This document shows positions 8,226 through 16,101 of a stretch of 64,000 nucleotides of DNA, one piece after another. The number at the start of each line of letters is the position of its first letter. The first letter of the stretch is position 1. The stretch spans positions 1-64,000 of the forward strand of contig NZ_RCCH01000001.1 in assembly GCF_003663945.1 (NCBI RefSeq), read 5' to 3'. The notes below the pieces were generated by a model. That model made no database searches. It was given only the letters and a program-made list of their open reading frames with translations, and was not told where the DNA came from. The DNA is from Lacinutrix venerupis. GTDB lineage: Bacteria > Bacteroidota > Bacteroidia > Flavobacteriales > Flavobacteriaceae. Position numbers and translations under genes: made by a program.

Positions 8226-9545
8226 TTAATTTATTAAGTCTCCAAACATAAAGCTTGTACTTACTCCAATTATATGATTTACGTTAGTTAATGTAGACTG
8301 TTGTCTCCATTGCAATTCAAAATTAACTTTTGGTTTGCCATCTTTATCTTTTAAACTAACAGGAATACCTAATTTCCAATCTCTAGCTTTAAACTTCCCT
8401 CCAAAATTCCATTCTACTGCTGGACTAAAACCTATAAAATTACCAAAGAAAAATGCAGCACTTTCTAGTTTTATAGATTGATTTATAAAATCCTCATAAG
8501 GATCTTCGTAAGCCATTATAGGCTGACTAATAGCAATTGTATTATCTGGGTTTAATATAGCTGTTTGAAAAGGTTTGGTTTCTGAATCGTTTAAAATATA
8601 ATTATTTGTGCCGTTAATATTATAATGAATATTACCAAAAATTGAAATACCAGAAGACCACTCTATAAACGAATTAGCAGATAAATCGATATCTAATGCA
8701 TAAAGTTTTTGAGTGGTTGCTTTATTATTATTTATAGGTAATACACTATAATCATTTTCGCCAAATGGTATAATAGCTTCTAAAGAAATCCAATAGTCCC
8801 AAATGTAGCGATACATGTCATTATCTTTTAAATATTTGATTTCTTCTTCTGCAATTTTTTTATAAAAATCTTCCTGTTTTTCTTCTAAAACAGAAGTTAA
8901 ACTTTTCATTTCAGAATCGTAAGCATTTAAGCTGTTTCTTAATTTTATCTCAGATTTAAAATCCTTAGTGTTATATGTATTTATGGCTTCTCTTTGCTTT
9001 TCATAAACTATAGACCTGTATTTTTTTACCGCAAGCTCTCTTTTTTTAATAACAGTTTCTTTTTTAATTTTATCTTTATAATTAATAATGCCATTGCCTA
9101 TATAGCTTATTTTTAAAATAGCACTTAAACTAGATTCTTCAAATTTGTCGTTTTTTAATACCGTTGAAAACTCATCGCTAGATTTAAATTTAAAACCACC
9201 AGAAAACACAAAATCCAATTGTTTTAAAGGATTTCCAAATCGATTATCAAAATTAAAACCAACGGTAAAAGAATTGTCTTTAGAATCTAAGGATGCAAAA
9301 TATTTTTGTAGTGTTAAATCGTTAGAACCTCCAAATGCTGTTCCAACTTTTTCTGCAAAAAATAAATCAATCATTTTATTATTGAATAAAGGATCTTTAT
9401 TCTTTAAAATATCCTCTTTATATTTTTTAATTGGATTTTCAATAGTGTTATTATCGAATCCTAATGGTTCTTCTTCTTTTTCCTGCGCATAAAAAATAGC
9501 AACACTAAAAAGTGTTAGCAGTAATGTGGTTAGTTTGGTTTTCAT
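8226..9545 (-). CDS. Predicted secreted/outer-membrane beta-rich protein inside the hsd locus
   Basis: This 439-aa protein is not recognised as a named family. Residues 1-20 are a clear Sec signal peptide ending in FYAQ. The middle (about 150-235) is highly charged and helical, consistent with a coiled coil. The flanking segments alternate in the way of amphipathic beta strands (FTVGFNFDNRFGN, SAAFFFGNFIGFSPAVEWNFGGKF, and the end HIIGVSTSFMFGD), as in an outer-membrane barrel. It sits between the GIY-YIG gene and hsdR with only a 3-bp gap to hsdR. A cell-surface protein in a restriction operon is unexpected; whether it works with HsdR is unknown. Confidence 0.75.
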   Translation of the reverse strand: MKTKLTTLLLTLFSVAIFYAQEKEEEPLGFDNNTIENPIKKYKEDILKNKDPLFNNKMIDLFFAEKVGTAFGGSNDLTLQKYFASLDSKDNSFTVGFNFDNRFGNPLKQLDFVFSGGFKFKSSDEFSTVLKNDKFEESSLSAILKISYIGNGIINYKDKIKKETVIKKRELAVKKYRSIVYEKQREAINTYNTKDFKSEIKLRNSLNAYDSEMKSLTSVLEEKQEDFYKKIAEEEIKYLKDNDMYRYIWDYWISLEAIIPFGENDYSVLPINNNKATTQKLYALDIDLSANSFIEWSSGISIFGNIHYNINGTNNYILNDSETKPFQTAILNPDNTIAISQPIMAYEDPYEDFINQSIKLESAAFFFGNFIGFSPAVEWNFGGKFKARDWKLGIPVSLKDKDGKPKVNFELQWRQQSTLTNVNHIIGVSTSFMFGDLIN

Positions 9546-9598
9546 GTGGTTGGTTTTTTATTTGATTAATAGCGTTAATATTTATTTTTGTTATTAAT

Positions 9599-9928
9599 TT
9601 ACTTGTTAAGATTGCTAGAGTTTTCCGTGTCGTTCCTACTCGCAATAACATTATACAAATCTAGCCACTCTGGATTAGTACTTTCTATTAATGCTATTTT
9701 TTTTGCTCTATTTCCTGCTTTTAATTGTTTTTCTCTGCCAATAGCATCTCCAATGCTTTGGTGTGCTTCGTAATACACTAATTTAGTTAAATTATATCTT
9801 GCTGAAAAGGACTTTTTATCGTGCTTTTCTTTATGTTGTGTAATACGTTGCACCAAATTAGAGGTTACACCAACGTATAATGTGGTGTTGTTTTTATTGG
9901 TTAATATGTAAACGTATCCTGGTTTCAT
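9599..9928 (-). CDS. GIY-YIG nuclease family protein
   Basis: This 109-aa single-domain GIY-YIG protein has YVYILTNKNNTTLYVGVTSN at the N-terminus (the GIY and YIG strands), an Arg in LVQRITQHK, and AIGREKQLKAGNRAKK carrying the catalytic Glu. Such stand-alone proteins are common in Bacteroidetes and their role is mostly unknown. The last 16 or so residues after PEWLDLYNV are encoded by a palindromic repeat copy (9609-9649), so the original C-terminus has been replaced or extended. It lies between hsdS and hsdR on the same strand. Confidence 0.88.
   Translation of the reverse strand: MKPGYVYILTNKNNTTLYVGVTSNLVQRITQHKEKHDKKSFSARYNLTKLVYYEAHQSIGDAIGREKQLKAGNRAKKIALIESTNPEWLDLYNVIASRNDTENSSNLNK
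9609..9649. repeat. Palindromic repeat fragment within the GIY-YIG gene
   Basis: On the minus strand this reads GTTATTGCGAGTAGGAACG and continues to AGCAATCT. It is a diverged relative of the GTCATTGCGAGG...AGCAATCT repeat that recurs at 9937 and 11317. It encodes the C-terminal tail of the GIY-YIG protein. Confidence 0.65.
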
Positions 9929-9936
9929 TCTATTCT

Positions 9937-10013
9937 GTCATTGCGAGGAACGAAGCAATCTGTTTAATATTAGTTCTACGCTTAATGAGACTGCTTCGTG
10001 CCTCGCAGTGACG
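9937..10013. repeat. Intergenic palindromic repeat (CATTGCGAGG...AGCAATCT type)
   Basis: Two 25-bp arms (9937-9961 and about 9988-10013) are imperfect inverted copies of each other, starting with GTCATTGCGAGGAACGAAGC and ending in its complement, around a 26-bp AT-rich centre. It has the structure of a MITE/REP-type mobile palindrome with no coding capacity. It lies between hsdS and the GIY-YIG gene. Confidence 0.85.
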
Positions 10014-10020
10014 TTTTACT

Positions 10021-11304
10021 TTACACAAACAGCTGCTGCAACAACCCTTTTTTAAATGCTTGTGTTTGCGTTAGTTGCGTTTGTACGGCTTCTATTTTTT
10101 TATCTATGGCACTTAAATAATTGGCTATTTTTTGTTGTTCTTTTTCAGAAGGAAATGGAACTTTGAACTTTTTCAAATCACTTCCATTTATAGAATTAAT
10201 AGTTGCTCCTAAATTTTTATGAACTTCTTTTTTATATTCTTCTGAACTAAAATAATGAAATAGAAATGTATTGAATTTACTTCTGTAAATTGACATAAAA
10301 GCTCCAAAAGCTATTCCGACAGAATCATCACTTATAATTGCATTTTTACCAATTAATCTTTTACTTCCATTTCTAACACAGATTAAAACATCATTCTTTT
10401 CAACTGGATTAAAGCTTTCTACTTTAACATAAACATTATCTTGAAAAGATAATTTTCCGTCTTGAACATTGGATGACCTTAAAACCAAAACTCCATTTTC
10501 TTCATCAACAATATCATTTGGACTATATGTTAACCCAGAAACAATATTTCCAACCTCTCCCAACTTCTTCTCTTCCCAATCTGGGAATTGCGTTTTATTT
10601 GGTGAGATTGCTTCGTCCTGCGTACTCGCAATGACGGTTTCATTGGTGACGTCTGGTTTAAAACGCAATTGTTGGCTAAACAGTTGTTGCATGACGCCTT
10701 TTTTGTATAAGGCTAGTGTTTCTTTTTTGGTGGTGAGTTGCTGTAGTTTGGTGTCTACTGCTGTTAGAAAATTGGCTATTTTTTGTTGTTCTGGGAGGTT
10801 GGGAATTGAAACCTTTATTTTCTCAATTGTACTTTTTGATAAACTAGGAACACCAGATGCTTCATTATATAGTTTCCAATTAATCCTTTCAAATATTCCA
10901 AAAACAAATTTCGGTAATGACTTTTTGAAAGAATGAGTATAAAACAAAGTATCAACAGTCCAGAATTTTTCATTTAAATAAACAGGCTTATCAATAGTTC
11001 CTTTTCTACCAATACAAACACTTTCTCCTTCATGTAAATATTTATCCACATAAGTCATTAATCCTCCTGTTCCATAAACAGGAATTTTACCTTCCTCTAA
11101 ATGTTTATAGTCTTTTCCACTTCCTATTTTTAAAACCTCTCCTATTTTTATTTCTTTCCATTCACCTTCAAACTCTTTAAAGCGTAGTTTGGGTATTAGA
11201 CTTTTGCGTTGTTTTGATGAGATTGCTTCACTGCGTTCGCAATGACGGTTGCGAGGCAATGACGGTTGCGATGATGATTTTGTATGTGTTGTTGTGTTGG
11301 TCAT
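10021..11304 (-). CDS. hsdS: Type I restriction enzyme, specificity subunit
   Basis: This 427-aa subunit sets the DNA target of the HsdMS methylase and HsdRMS nuclease. It has two target-recognition domains (about residues 40-165 and 240-375). Each is followed by a conserved spacer helix beginning EQQKIANFL or EQQKIANYL and ending in KKGVMQQLF or KKGLLQQLF; these duplicated parts are natural recombination points. Two stretches come from palindromic repeats: RNRHCERSEAIS near residues 19-30, ahead of the first domain, and ETVIASTQDEAIS near residues 223-235, between the two halves. Both inserts keep the frame. The start at 11304 is the first ATG of the frame. Confidence 0.94.
   Translation of the reverse strand: MTNTTTHTKSSSQPSLPRNRHCERSEAISSKQRKSLIPKLRFKEFEGEWKEIKIGEVLKIGSGKDYKHLEEGKIPVYGTGGLMTYVDKYLHEGESVCIGRKGTIDKPVYLNEKFWTVDTLFYTHSFKKSLPKFVFGIFERINWKLYNEASGVPSLSKSTIEKIKVSIPNLPEQQKIANFLTAVDTKLQQLTTKKETLALYKKGVMQQLFSQQLRFKPDVTNETVIASTQDEAISPNKTQFPDWEEKKLGEVGNIVSGLTYSPNDIVDEENGVLVLRSSNVQDGKLSFQDNVYVKVESFNPVEKNDVLICVRNGSKRLIGKNAIISDDSVGIAFGAFMSIYRSKFNTFLFHYFSSEEYKKEVHKNLGATINSINGSDLKKFKVPFPSEKEQQKIANYLSAIDKKIEAVQTQLTQTQAFKKGLLQQLFV
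10605..10636. repeat. Palindromic repeat arm inside hsdS (between the two halves)
   Basis: The sequence AGATTGCTTCGTCCTGCG...CTCGCAATGACG matches the right arm of the intergenic element at 11317-11403. It encodes about 11 residues in frame in the linker between the two halves of HsdS. Confidence 0.8.
11220..11272. repeat. Palindromic repeat arm in the 5' end of hsdS
   Basis: AGATTGCTTCACTGCGTTCG...CAATGACGG is a further copy of the same repeat arm, followed by a partial re-duplication (two occurrences of CAATGACGGTTGCGA). It encodes the PRNRHCERSEAIS stretch near the N-terminus of HsdS, ahead of the first recognition domain. Confidence 0.78.
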
Positions 11305-11316
11305 TTGGTTTTGTCT

Positions 11317-11403
11317 GTCATTGCGAGACCTTTGGTCGTGGCAATCTGTTTATTGTTATTCTATGCTTCATGAGATTGCTTCGTCCTGCGTCCTCGCAAT
11401 GAC
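11317..11403. repeat. Palindromic repeat between hsdM and hsdS
   Basis: The left arm 11317-11347 (GTCATTGCGAGACC...GGCAATCT) and the right arm 11373-11403 (AGATTGCTTCGTCC...CGCAATGAC) form an imperfect inverted repeat about a 25-bp AT-rich centre. It fills almost the whole gap between the hsdM stop and the hsdS start. The hsdS mRNA would therefore begin downstream of a large hairpin. Confidence 0.85.
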
Positions 11404-11405
11404 GT

Positions 11406-13019
11406 TTAGAATGGTGTGTCAATATTTAACTGTTTGCAAAAGTCTGCTATGGTTGCATCGGTTTCTGCTATGTCTTGCTCTAAAGCTTTTAAGTCTTGTG
11501 AGACTGCTGCTAAATCTACAGGTTCTTCTTCTTCAAAGGTATCTACATAACGTGGTATGTTTAGGTTGTAGTCGTTTTCTTTTACCTCGTCTAAACTGGC
11601 AACGTAACTGTATTTATCTTTGGTTTTTCTCTTTCTGTAGGTATCTACAATAGCTTTAATATGTTCGTCTTGTAATACGTTTTGGGTTTTTACTTTCTCA
11701 AAATGTTGACTTGCGTCTATGAAGAGGATGGATTCGTTTCTTTTAGGATGAGATTCTGAAACAAGTTCAGAATGACGTACGTCTTGTCTATTTTTTTTGA
11801 GTACTAAAATACAAGTAGGTATGCTTGTGCCATAAAATATGTTTGCTGGCAAGCCTATAACTGCGTCTAGGTAGTTTTTATCTTCTATTAAAAATTTACG
11901 TATGTGTCCTTCTGCTGCTCCTCTAAACAACACACCATGTGGTAATACACAAGCCATAGTCCCATTATCGTCTAATTGATGTACCATGTGTTGCACAAAG
12001 GCAAAATCTGCTTTAGATTTTGGTGCTAGTTTACCATAGGCAGAAAACCTATCGTCGCTCATAAACAAAGGACTTGCACTCCATTTTGCCGAAAATGGAG
12101 GATTGGCAACTATGGCTTCAAAACGTTTGTCTATATGGTTAGGGCTTGGGTTTACTAAGGTGTCTTCGTTATAAATATCAAACTGTTTGTAGTGTACGTT
12201 GTGCATAATCATATTCATTCTGCACAAGTTATAGGTGGTTGGGTTGCTTTCTTGCCCAAAAAACTCGCCTACTTCTTTTACTTCTTTTGCGACACGTAAT
12301 AGTAAGGAGCCAGAACCACAAGTTGGGTCGTACACGCTTTTTAGTTTGGTTTTATTAGTGGTTACTAATTGTGCTAATATTTTAGAGACTTGTTGTGGTG
12401 TGTAAAACTCGCCTGCTTTTTTTCCTGCTCCACTGGCAAATTGCCCAATTAAATACTCGTAAGCATCACCAAGGATGTCGCTATCTGAGTTTTCTAGGTC
12501 AAAATCGATGGTTTCTAAATGGGTTAGTACTTTTACTATGAGTTCGTTTTTGGCGTCTTCGGTTTTACCTAGTTTACTACTAGTTAAATCTAGGTCTTCA
12601 AATAGGTTACCAAAATCGTCTTCGCTTTCGCTTCCCATAGTGCTTTGCTCTATGCTTGTTAACACATTGGCTAAATCGCCTAAAATAAAGTTGTTTTTGC
12701 CTCCAGAGTTTCCTCGTTTTGCAAGTTCGCTAAAGAGTTCGCTTGGTTTTAAAAAGTAACCTAGTTTGTCTAATGCTTCGTAACGAATGGCTTCTAACAA
12801 TTCTTCGGCTTGTTCGTGATTTTCTACAGTTTCGTAACTTAAACCATCTGGTTCTAGGATAACATTTGCGTAGTTTTTCATTTTTCCGCTTAAATATTTA
12901 TAAAAAATAAAGCCTAGTATATAATCTCTAAAATCGTCTGCATCCATATTACCACGAAGGTCGTTGGCAATGTTCCAGAGTGTTTGTTTTAGTTGTGCTT
13001 GTTTTTGTTCTTCTGACAT
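11406..13019 (-). CDS. hsdM: Type I restriction enzyme, N6-adenine methyltransferase subunit
   Basis: This 537-aa methylase subunit has the N-terminal helical bundle (LWNIANDLRGNMDADDFRDYILGFIFYKYL), the FYTPQQVSKIL segment, SAM-binding motif DPTCGSGSLLL near residue 230, and catalytic NPPF near residue 305. About 13 residues near position 415-427 (VRHSELVSESHPK) are not family-like. They are encoded by a different palindromic repeat (11746-11777) inserted in frame between ILVLKKNRQD and ESILFIDAS, a surface loop in this family. Otherwise the gene looks intact, so the methylase is probably functional. Confidence 0.95.
   Translation of the reverse strand: MSEEQKQAQLKQTLWNIANDLRGNMDADDFRDYILGFIFYKYLSGKMKNYANVILEPDGLSYETVENHEQAEELLEAIRYEALDKLGYFLKPSELFSELAKRGNSGGKNNFILGDLANVLTSIEQSTMGSESEDDFGNLFEDLDLTSSKLGKTEDAKNELIVKVLTHLETIDFDLENSDSDILGDAYEYLIGQFASGAGKKAGEFYTPQQVSKILAQLVTTNKTKLKSVYDPTCGSGSLLLRVAKEVKEVGEFFGQESNPTTYNLCRMNMIMHNVHYKQFDIYNEDTLVNPSPNHIDKRFEAIVANPPFSAKWSASPLFMSDDRFSAYGKLAPKSKADFAFVQHMVHQLDDNGTMACVLPHGVLFRGAAEGHIRKFLIEDKNYLDAVIGLPANIFYGTSIPTCILVLKKNRQDVRHSELVSESHPKRNESILFIDASQHFEKVKTQNVLQDEHIKAIVDTYRKRKTKDKYSYVASLDEVKENDYNLNIPRYVDTFEEEEPVDLAAVSQDLKALEQDIAETDATIADFCKQLNIDTPF
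11746..11777. repeat. Second palindromic repeat type inside hsdM
   Basis: GGATGAGATTCTGAAACAAG continuing to TTCAGAATGACG has a perfect ATTCTGAA / TTCAGAAT palindrome around ACAAG. It belongs to a different family from the GCAATGACG repeats, but inserts the same way: short, in frame and without a stop. Confidence 0.8.
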
Positions 13020-13056
13020 TTAAAACTTGTTGTTTAAATTTATTGTAAAACTATAA

Positions 13057-13093
13057 ACTTCTAATAAAAGAGTATTTTACTTTTATTAGAAGT
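13057..13093. terminator. AT-rich inverted repeat upstream of hsdM
   Basis: A perfect 14-bp inverted repeat (ACTTCTAATAAAAG at 13057-13070 and its complement at 13080-13093, 9-nt loop) lies 38 bp ahead of hsdM on the minus strand and after the stop of the gene at 13169. It could be the terminator of that gene, or an operator or attenuator for the hsd operon. There is no clear T-run, so the terminator call is weak. Confidence 0.4.
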
Positions 13094-13168
13094 ATTAGTT
13101 AATAGGGAAAGCCTAATATATAACTTTTTAAAAAAATGTATAGCTTAATAGTGTAAAAAGGAAATTAT

Positions 13169-13885
13169 TTAATCTTCATCGAAAAAGAATTGGTGGATGT
13201 CTATAATTCCACCACGACTTATTTGTACTAAGTCTTGAGTTTCTTTTAAAAAGATACCTAAGGAACGCTCATTATAAAGCAGTTTCATGTTAGTAGAGTA
13301 GTCTGTAACCACATACATATCGCCAGATAATTTAAAAAATGGTATTGCTAATTTACCATTTGATCTTACACCTTTGTTAACTACTTTTCCTTCTTTTAAA
13401 GTGGTTTTAATTTCGGAAGTATTATTTGTGTTTGACGATACTTTTACATAAGAAACCATCATGTTTAGCCACTCGGTTTCATCTATTAAGTACCAACTAA
13501 CTTTGTCAAAATTAATACCGTATTCGCTTATCCAACCTGCTGAGGTAAAACCAAAAAGAACTTGTTTTTTTCCGTTTAATTCTGGTTTGTCGGCAGGTGT
13601 AAATTCTTGAATTTTAAATGTCATTACAGATACGGAAGACATGTCTTTTAATTTTTTACCATTAAAGTCTAACGTTTTTAAGGAGAAACTGGTAAGTTCT
13701 GGATGATTGGATAAAATCCATTGCGTTGCTGTTAACTCAGCTTGCTCTTTCATTTGTTCTACAGCTCCAATTCCTGCTCCAATAGCAAGTACTCCTGCCA
13801 CAGCAGCAATGCCTTCGTTTTGTGCATTAATTTGCTGAGGTATAAAATAAATTGATAGCATTAGAATTAAAATAGTTTTTTTCAT
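13169..13885 (-). CDS. Hypothetical secreted protein
   Basis: This 238-aa protein is not recognised. It has a Sec signal peptide (MKKTILILMLSIYFIPQQINAQ) and then a short Ala/Gly-rich hydrophobic stretch (GIAAVAGVLAIGAGIGAVEQM) that could be a membrane or lipid-facing helix. A mixed alpha/beta body follows, with no motif I can name. It ends just upstream of the hsd operon and is separated from it by an inverted repeat, so a functional link is not implied. Confidence 0.6.
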   Translation of the reverse strand: MKKTILILMLSIYFIPQQINAQNEGIAAVAGVLAIGAGIGAVEQMKEQAELTATQWILSNHPELTSFSLKTLDFNGKKLKDMSSVSVMTFKIQEFTPADKPELNGKKQVLFGFTSAGWISEYGINFDKVSWYLIDETEWLNMMVSYVKVSSNTNNTSEIKTTLKEGKVVNKGVRSNGKLAIPFFKLSGDMYVVTDYSTNMKLLYNERSLGIFLKETQDLVQISRGGIIDIHQFFFDED

Positions 13886-14191
13886 GATTGTTGATTTAAT
13901 TATTAGTTAGAATTTAATTTTTAATAGCGCGTTTATATTGCTTAAAAACAAAGTGTTTATTAGTGATTTTAAGCGTGGTTTATTTTGTAAGAGACTCTAA
14001 ATGTAAAACCTTTTTTAAGACATTGAATTGTAAAAAATCGTAAATATTGAAACTTATTATTCTGGTGCGCACTCTAAAATTTCGTTATACGGTTTTATAT
14101 ATTTCCAGAATGCCTTTCTTGTAGTATTTAAAGCTCTGTTTTTATTTTTTTCAGCCTCTTTAAATTGAAGGATTACTTTATAAACATTTAC
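13886..14191 (-). pseudogene. Intergenic stretch with a 44-codon possible gene remnant
   Basis: From the stop of the next gene (TAA at 14192-14194) the same minus-strand frame continues for 44 sense codons to a TAA at 14057-14059. It encodes a plausible protein tail (FKEAEKNKNRALNTTRKAFW and a C-terminal ILECAPE) without an obvious start codon. It may be a decayed gene or a lost C-terminal extension. The rest (13886-14056) shows nothing besides the presumed promoter of the secreted protein gene. Confidence 0.3.
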
Positions 14192-14605
<414 letters not shown>

Positions 14606-14629
14606 TTAAAGTAAGACAAATAATAAACT

Positions 14630-14657
14630 AAAAAAGCCTCCCAAATAGGAAGGCTTT
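14630..14657 (-). terminator. Terminator after the HU gene
   Basis: The stem AAGCCT-C-CC / GG-A-AGGCTT, with one mismatch and a 5-nt loop, is followed on the minus strand by six T. It lies 22 bp past the HU stop. Confidence 0.75.
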
Positions 14658-14678
14658 ATAATTTATAATGAGTAAAAC

Positions 14679-14951
14679 TTAGTTTACTGCGTTAGCTAAA
14701 TCAGATCCTGCTTTAAACTTAACAACGTTTTTAGCTTTGATTTTGATTGTTTTTCCTGTTTGAGGATTTCTTCCATCTCTTGCAGCTCTTTTCGATACTG
14801 ACCAAGATCCAAATCCTACTAATGAAACTCTGTCACCTTTTTGTAAAGCTCCTTCGATTTCAATTAACGCACATTCTAAAGCTTTCTTAGAAGCTGCTTT
14901 AGTAATTCCTGCGTGTTCTGCCATAGCATCGATTAAATCTGTTTTGTTCAT
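14679..14951 (-). CDS. hup: HU-family DNA-binding protein
   Basis: This 90-aa nucleoid protein has the typical length and the beta-arm signature GFGSWSVSKRAARDGRNPQTG, followed by KTIKIKAKNVVKFKAG. The start is placed at MNKTDLIDAM (base 14951). The frame extends 13 codons upstream (MFTNYLL...), but those lie outside the conserved HU N-terminus. A -7 box at 15011-15018 leaves an untranslated leader of about 50 nt. Confidence 0.95.
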   Translation of the reverse strand: MNKTDLIDAMAEHAGITKAASKKALECALIEIEGALQKGDRVSLVGFGSWSVSKRAARDGRNPQTGKTIKIKAKNVVKFKAGSDLANAVN

Positions 14952-15010
14952 AATTTTAATTTTTAATATTAATAAATAGTTGGTAAACAATTTTTTTTGT
15001 TATCCTCCTA

Positions 15011-15018
15011 CAAATTTA
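15011..15018 (-). promoter_or_regulatory. -7 promoter box of the HU gene
   Basis: The minus strand reads TAAATTTG, an exact TAnnTTTG match, 60 bp ahead of the HU ATG. No clear -33 TTTG was verified. Confidence 0.5.
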
Positions 15019-15144
15019 TACGGATTATGCTACTATGCAAGTAATAGCAAGGGAAAAACGTGATTTTGTTAATAACTTTGAACATTTGTTAATAAAGCCA
15101 GTCGTTTTTGTGAGATTTTTAACTATTACAGTACCCATAGGGTT

Positions 15145-16101
15145 TTAGAGCATTTTGGCATCTGTTTTAAATGCGTATCCATTTAAAAGTGATTTTATAT
15201 CCATGGTTCGCTTTCCTGGAAGTTTAATATCTAATATGTTTATAAATCCTCCTTTAACTGCAACTTTAACTTCTTTTTTAGTAGAAATAATACTTCCTAT
15301 GCTGTAATCGTGATTTATTTCCTGTTTTTCAACAGTGTATAATTTTATGTCTAATGTTTCTTCTCCATTATTAAGCTTACTCCATGCTGCAGGATATGGA
15401 CTTAAACCACGTACTTTATTATATATAGTGTCTATGTCTTTATTCCAATCTATTTTGCAATTGTCTTTATTAAGTTTGTAGGCCGTTTTTGAAATTGCAT
15501 CTTCTGGCTGTGGTGTTGTTTTTACATCTCCAATAGCTATATGTTTTACAGTTTTTATAACTAATTTGCTACCAAGGTGCATTAACTTATCGTGAAGACT
15601 CCCAGCGTTTTCATTAGCATCAATATTAACGGCTTCTTGCAAAATCATTTCACCAGTATCTATTTTTTCGTCTATAAAAAACGTAGAGACACCTGTTTTT
15701 GTTTCACCATTAATTATAGCCCAATTAATTGGTGCGGCACCTCTATAATTAGGTAGAAGGGAAGCGTGTAAATTAAAAGTACCATAATCTGGCATTTGCC
15801 ATACAGCCTTTGGTAACATTCTAAAGGCAACCACAATTTGTAAATTAGCATTTAATTGTTTTAATTCTTCAAGAAATGCTTCGCTTTTTAAATTTGTAGG
15901 TTGTAATATATTTAAACCTTTAGTTTCTGCATATTCTTTTACAGCACTTTTATTTAGTTTTCTACCACGTCCAGCAGGTTTATCTGGTGCTGTAATAACA
16001 CCAACAATATTATAATTGTTGTTTAATAAAGTATCTAGAATGGTTACTGCAAATTCTGGAGTTCCCATAAATACAATTCTTAACTCTCTTTTTTCACTCA
16101 T
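15145..16101 (-). CDS. fmt: Methionyl-tRNA formyltransferase
   Basis: This 318-aa enzyme formylates Met-tRNA(fMet) for translation initiation. The N-terminal Rossmann formyltransferase domain has RIVFMGTPEFAV, PAGRGRKL and the active-site segment NLHASLLPNYRGAAPINWAI. The C-terminal OB-like domain begins near LNKDNCKIDWN and includes GLSPYPAAW. Its ATG overlaps the recQ stop codon (TAATG on the minus strand), which suggests translational coupling in an AAA ATPase-recQ-fmt operon. Confidence 0.97.
   Translation of the reverse strand: MSEKRELRIVFMGTPEFAVTILDTLLNNNYNIVGVITAPDKPAGRGRKLNKSAVKEYAETKGLNILQPTNLKSEAFLEELKQLNANLQIVVAFRMLPKAVWQMPDYGTFNLHASLLPNYRGAAPINWAIINGETKTGVSTFFIDEKIDTGEMILQEAVNIDANENAGSLHDKLMHLGSKLVIKTVKHIAIGDVKTTPQPEDAISKTAYKLNKDNCKIDWNKDIDTIYNKVRGLSPYPAAWSKLNNGEETLDIKLYTVEKQEINHDYSIGSIISTKKEVKVAVKGGFINILDIKLPGKRTMDIKSLLNGYAFKTDAKML

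Noticed and set aside
9145-9492. Plus-strand open frame of 115 codons
   Set aside because: It is the antisense of the signal-peptide protein gene, which has a better composition, start and context.
9937-11403. CRISPR array
   Set aside because: The repeats are irregularly spaced palindromes lying partly inside genes, without unique spacers of constant length or cas genes.
11249-11653. Plus-strand open frame of 134 codons over hsdS/hsdM
   Set aside because: It runs through the palindromic repeats and antisense to hsdM; no promoter or motif supports it.
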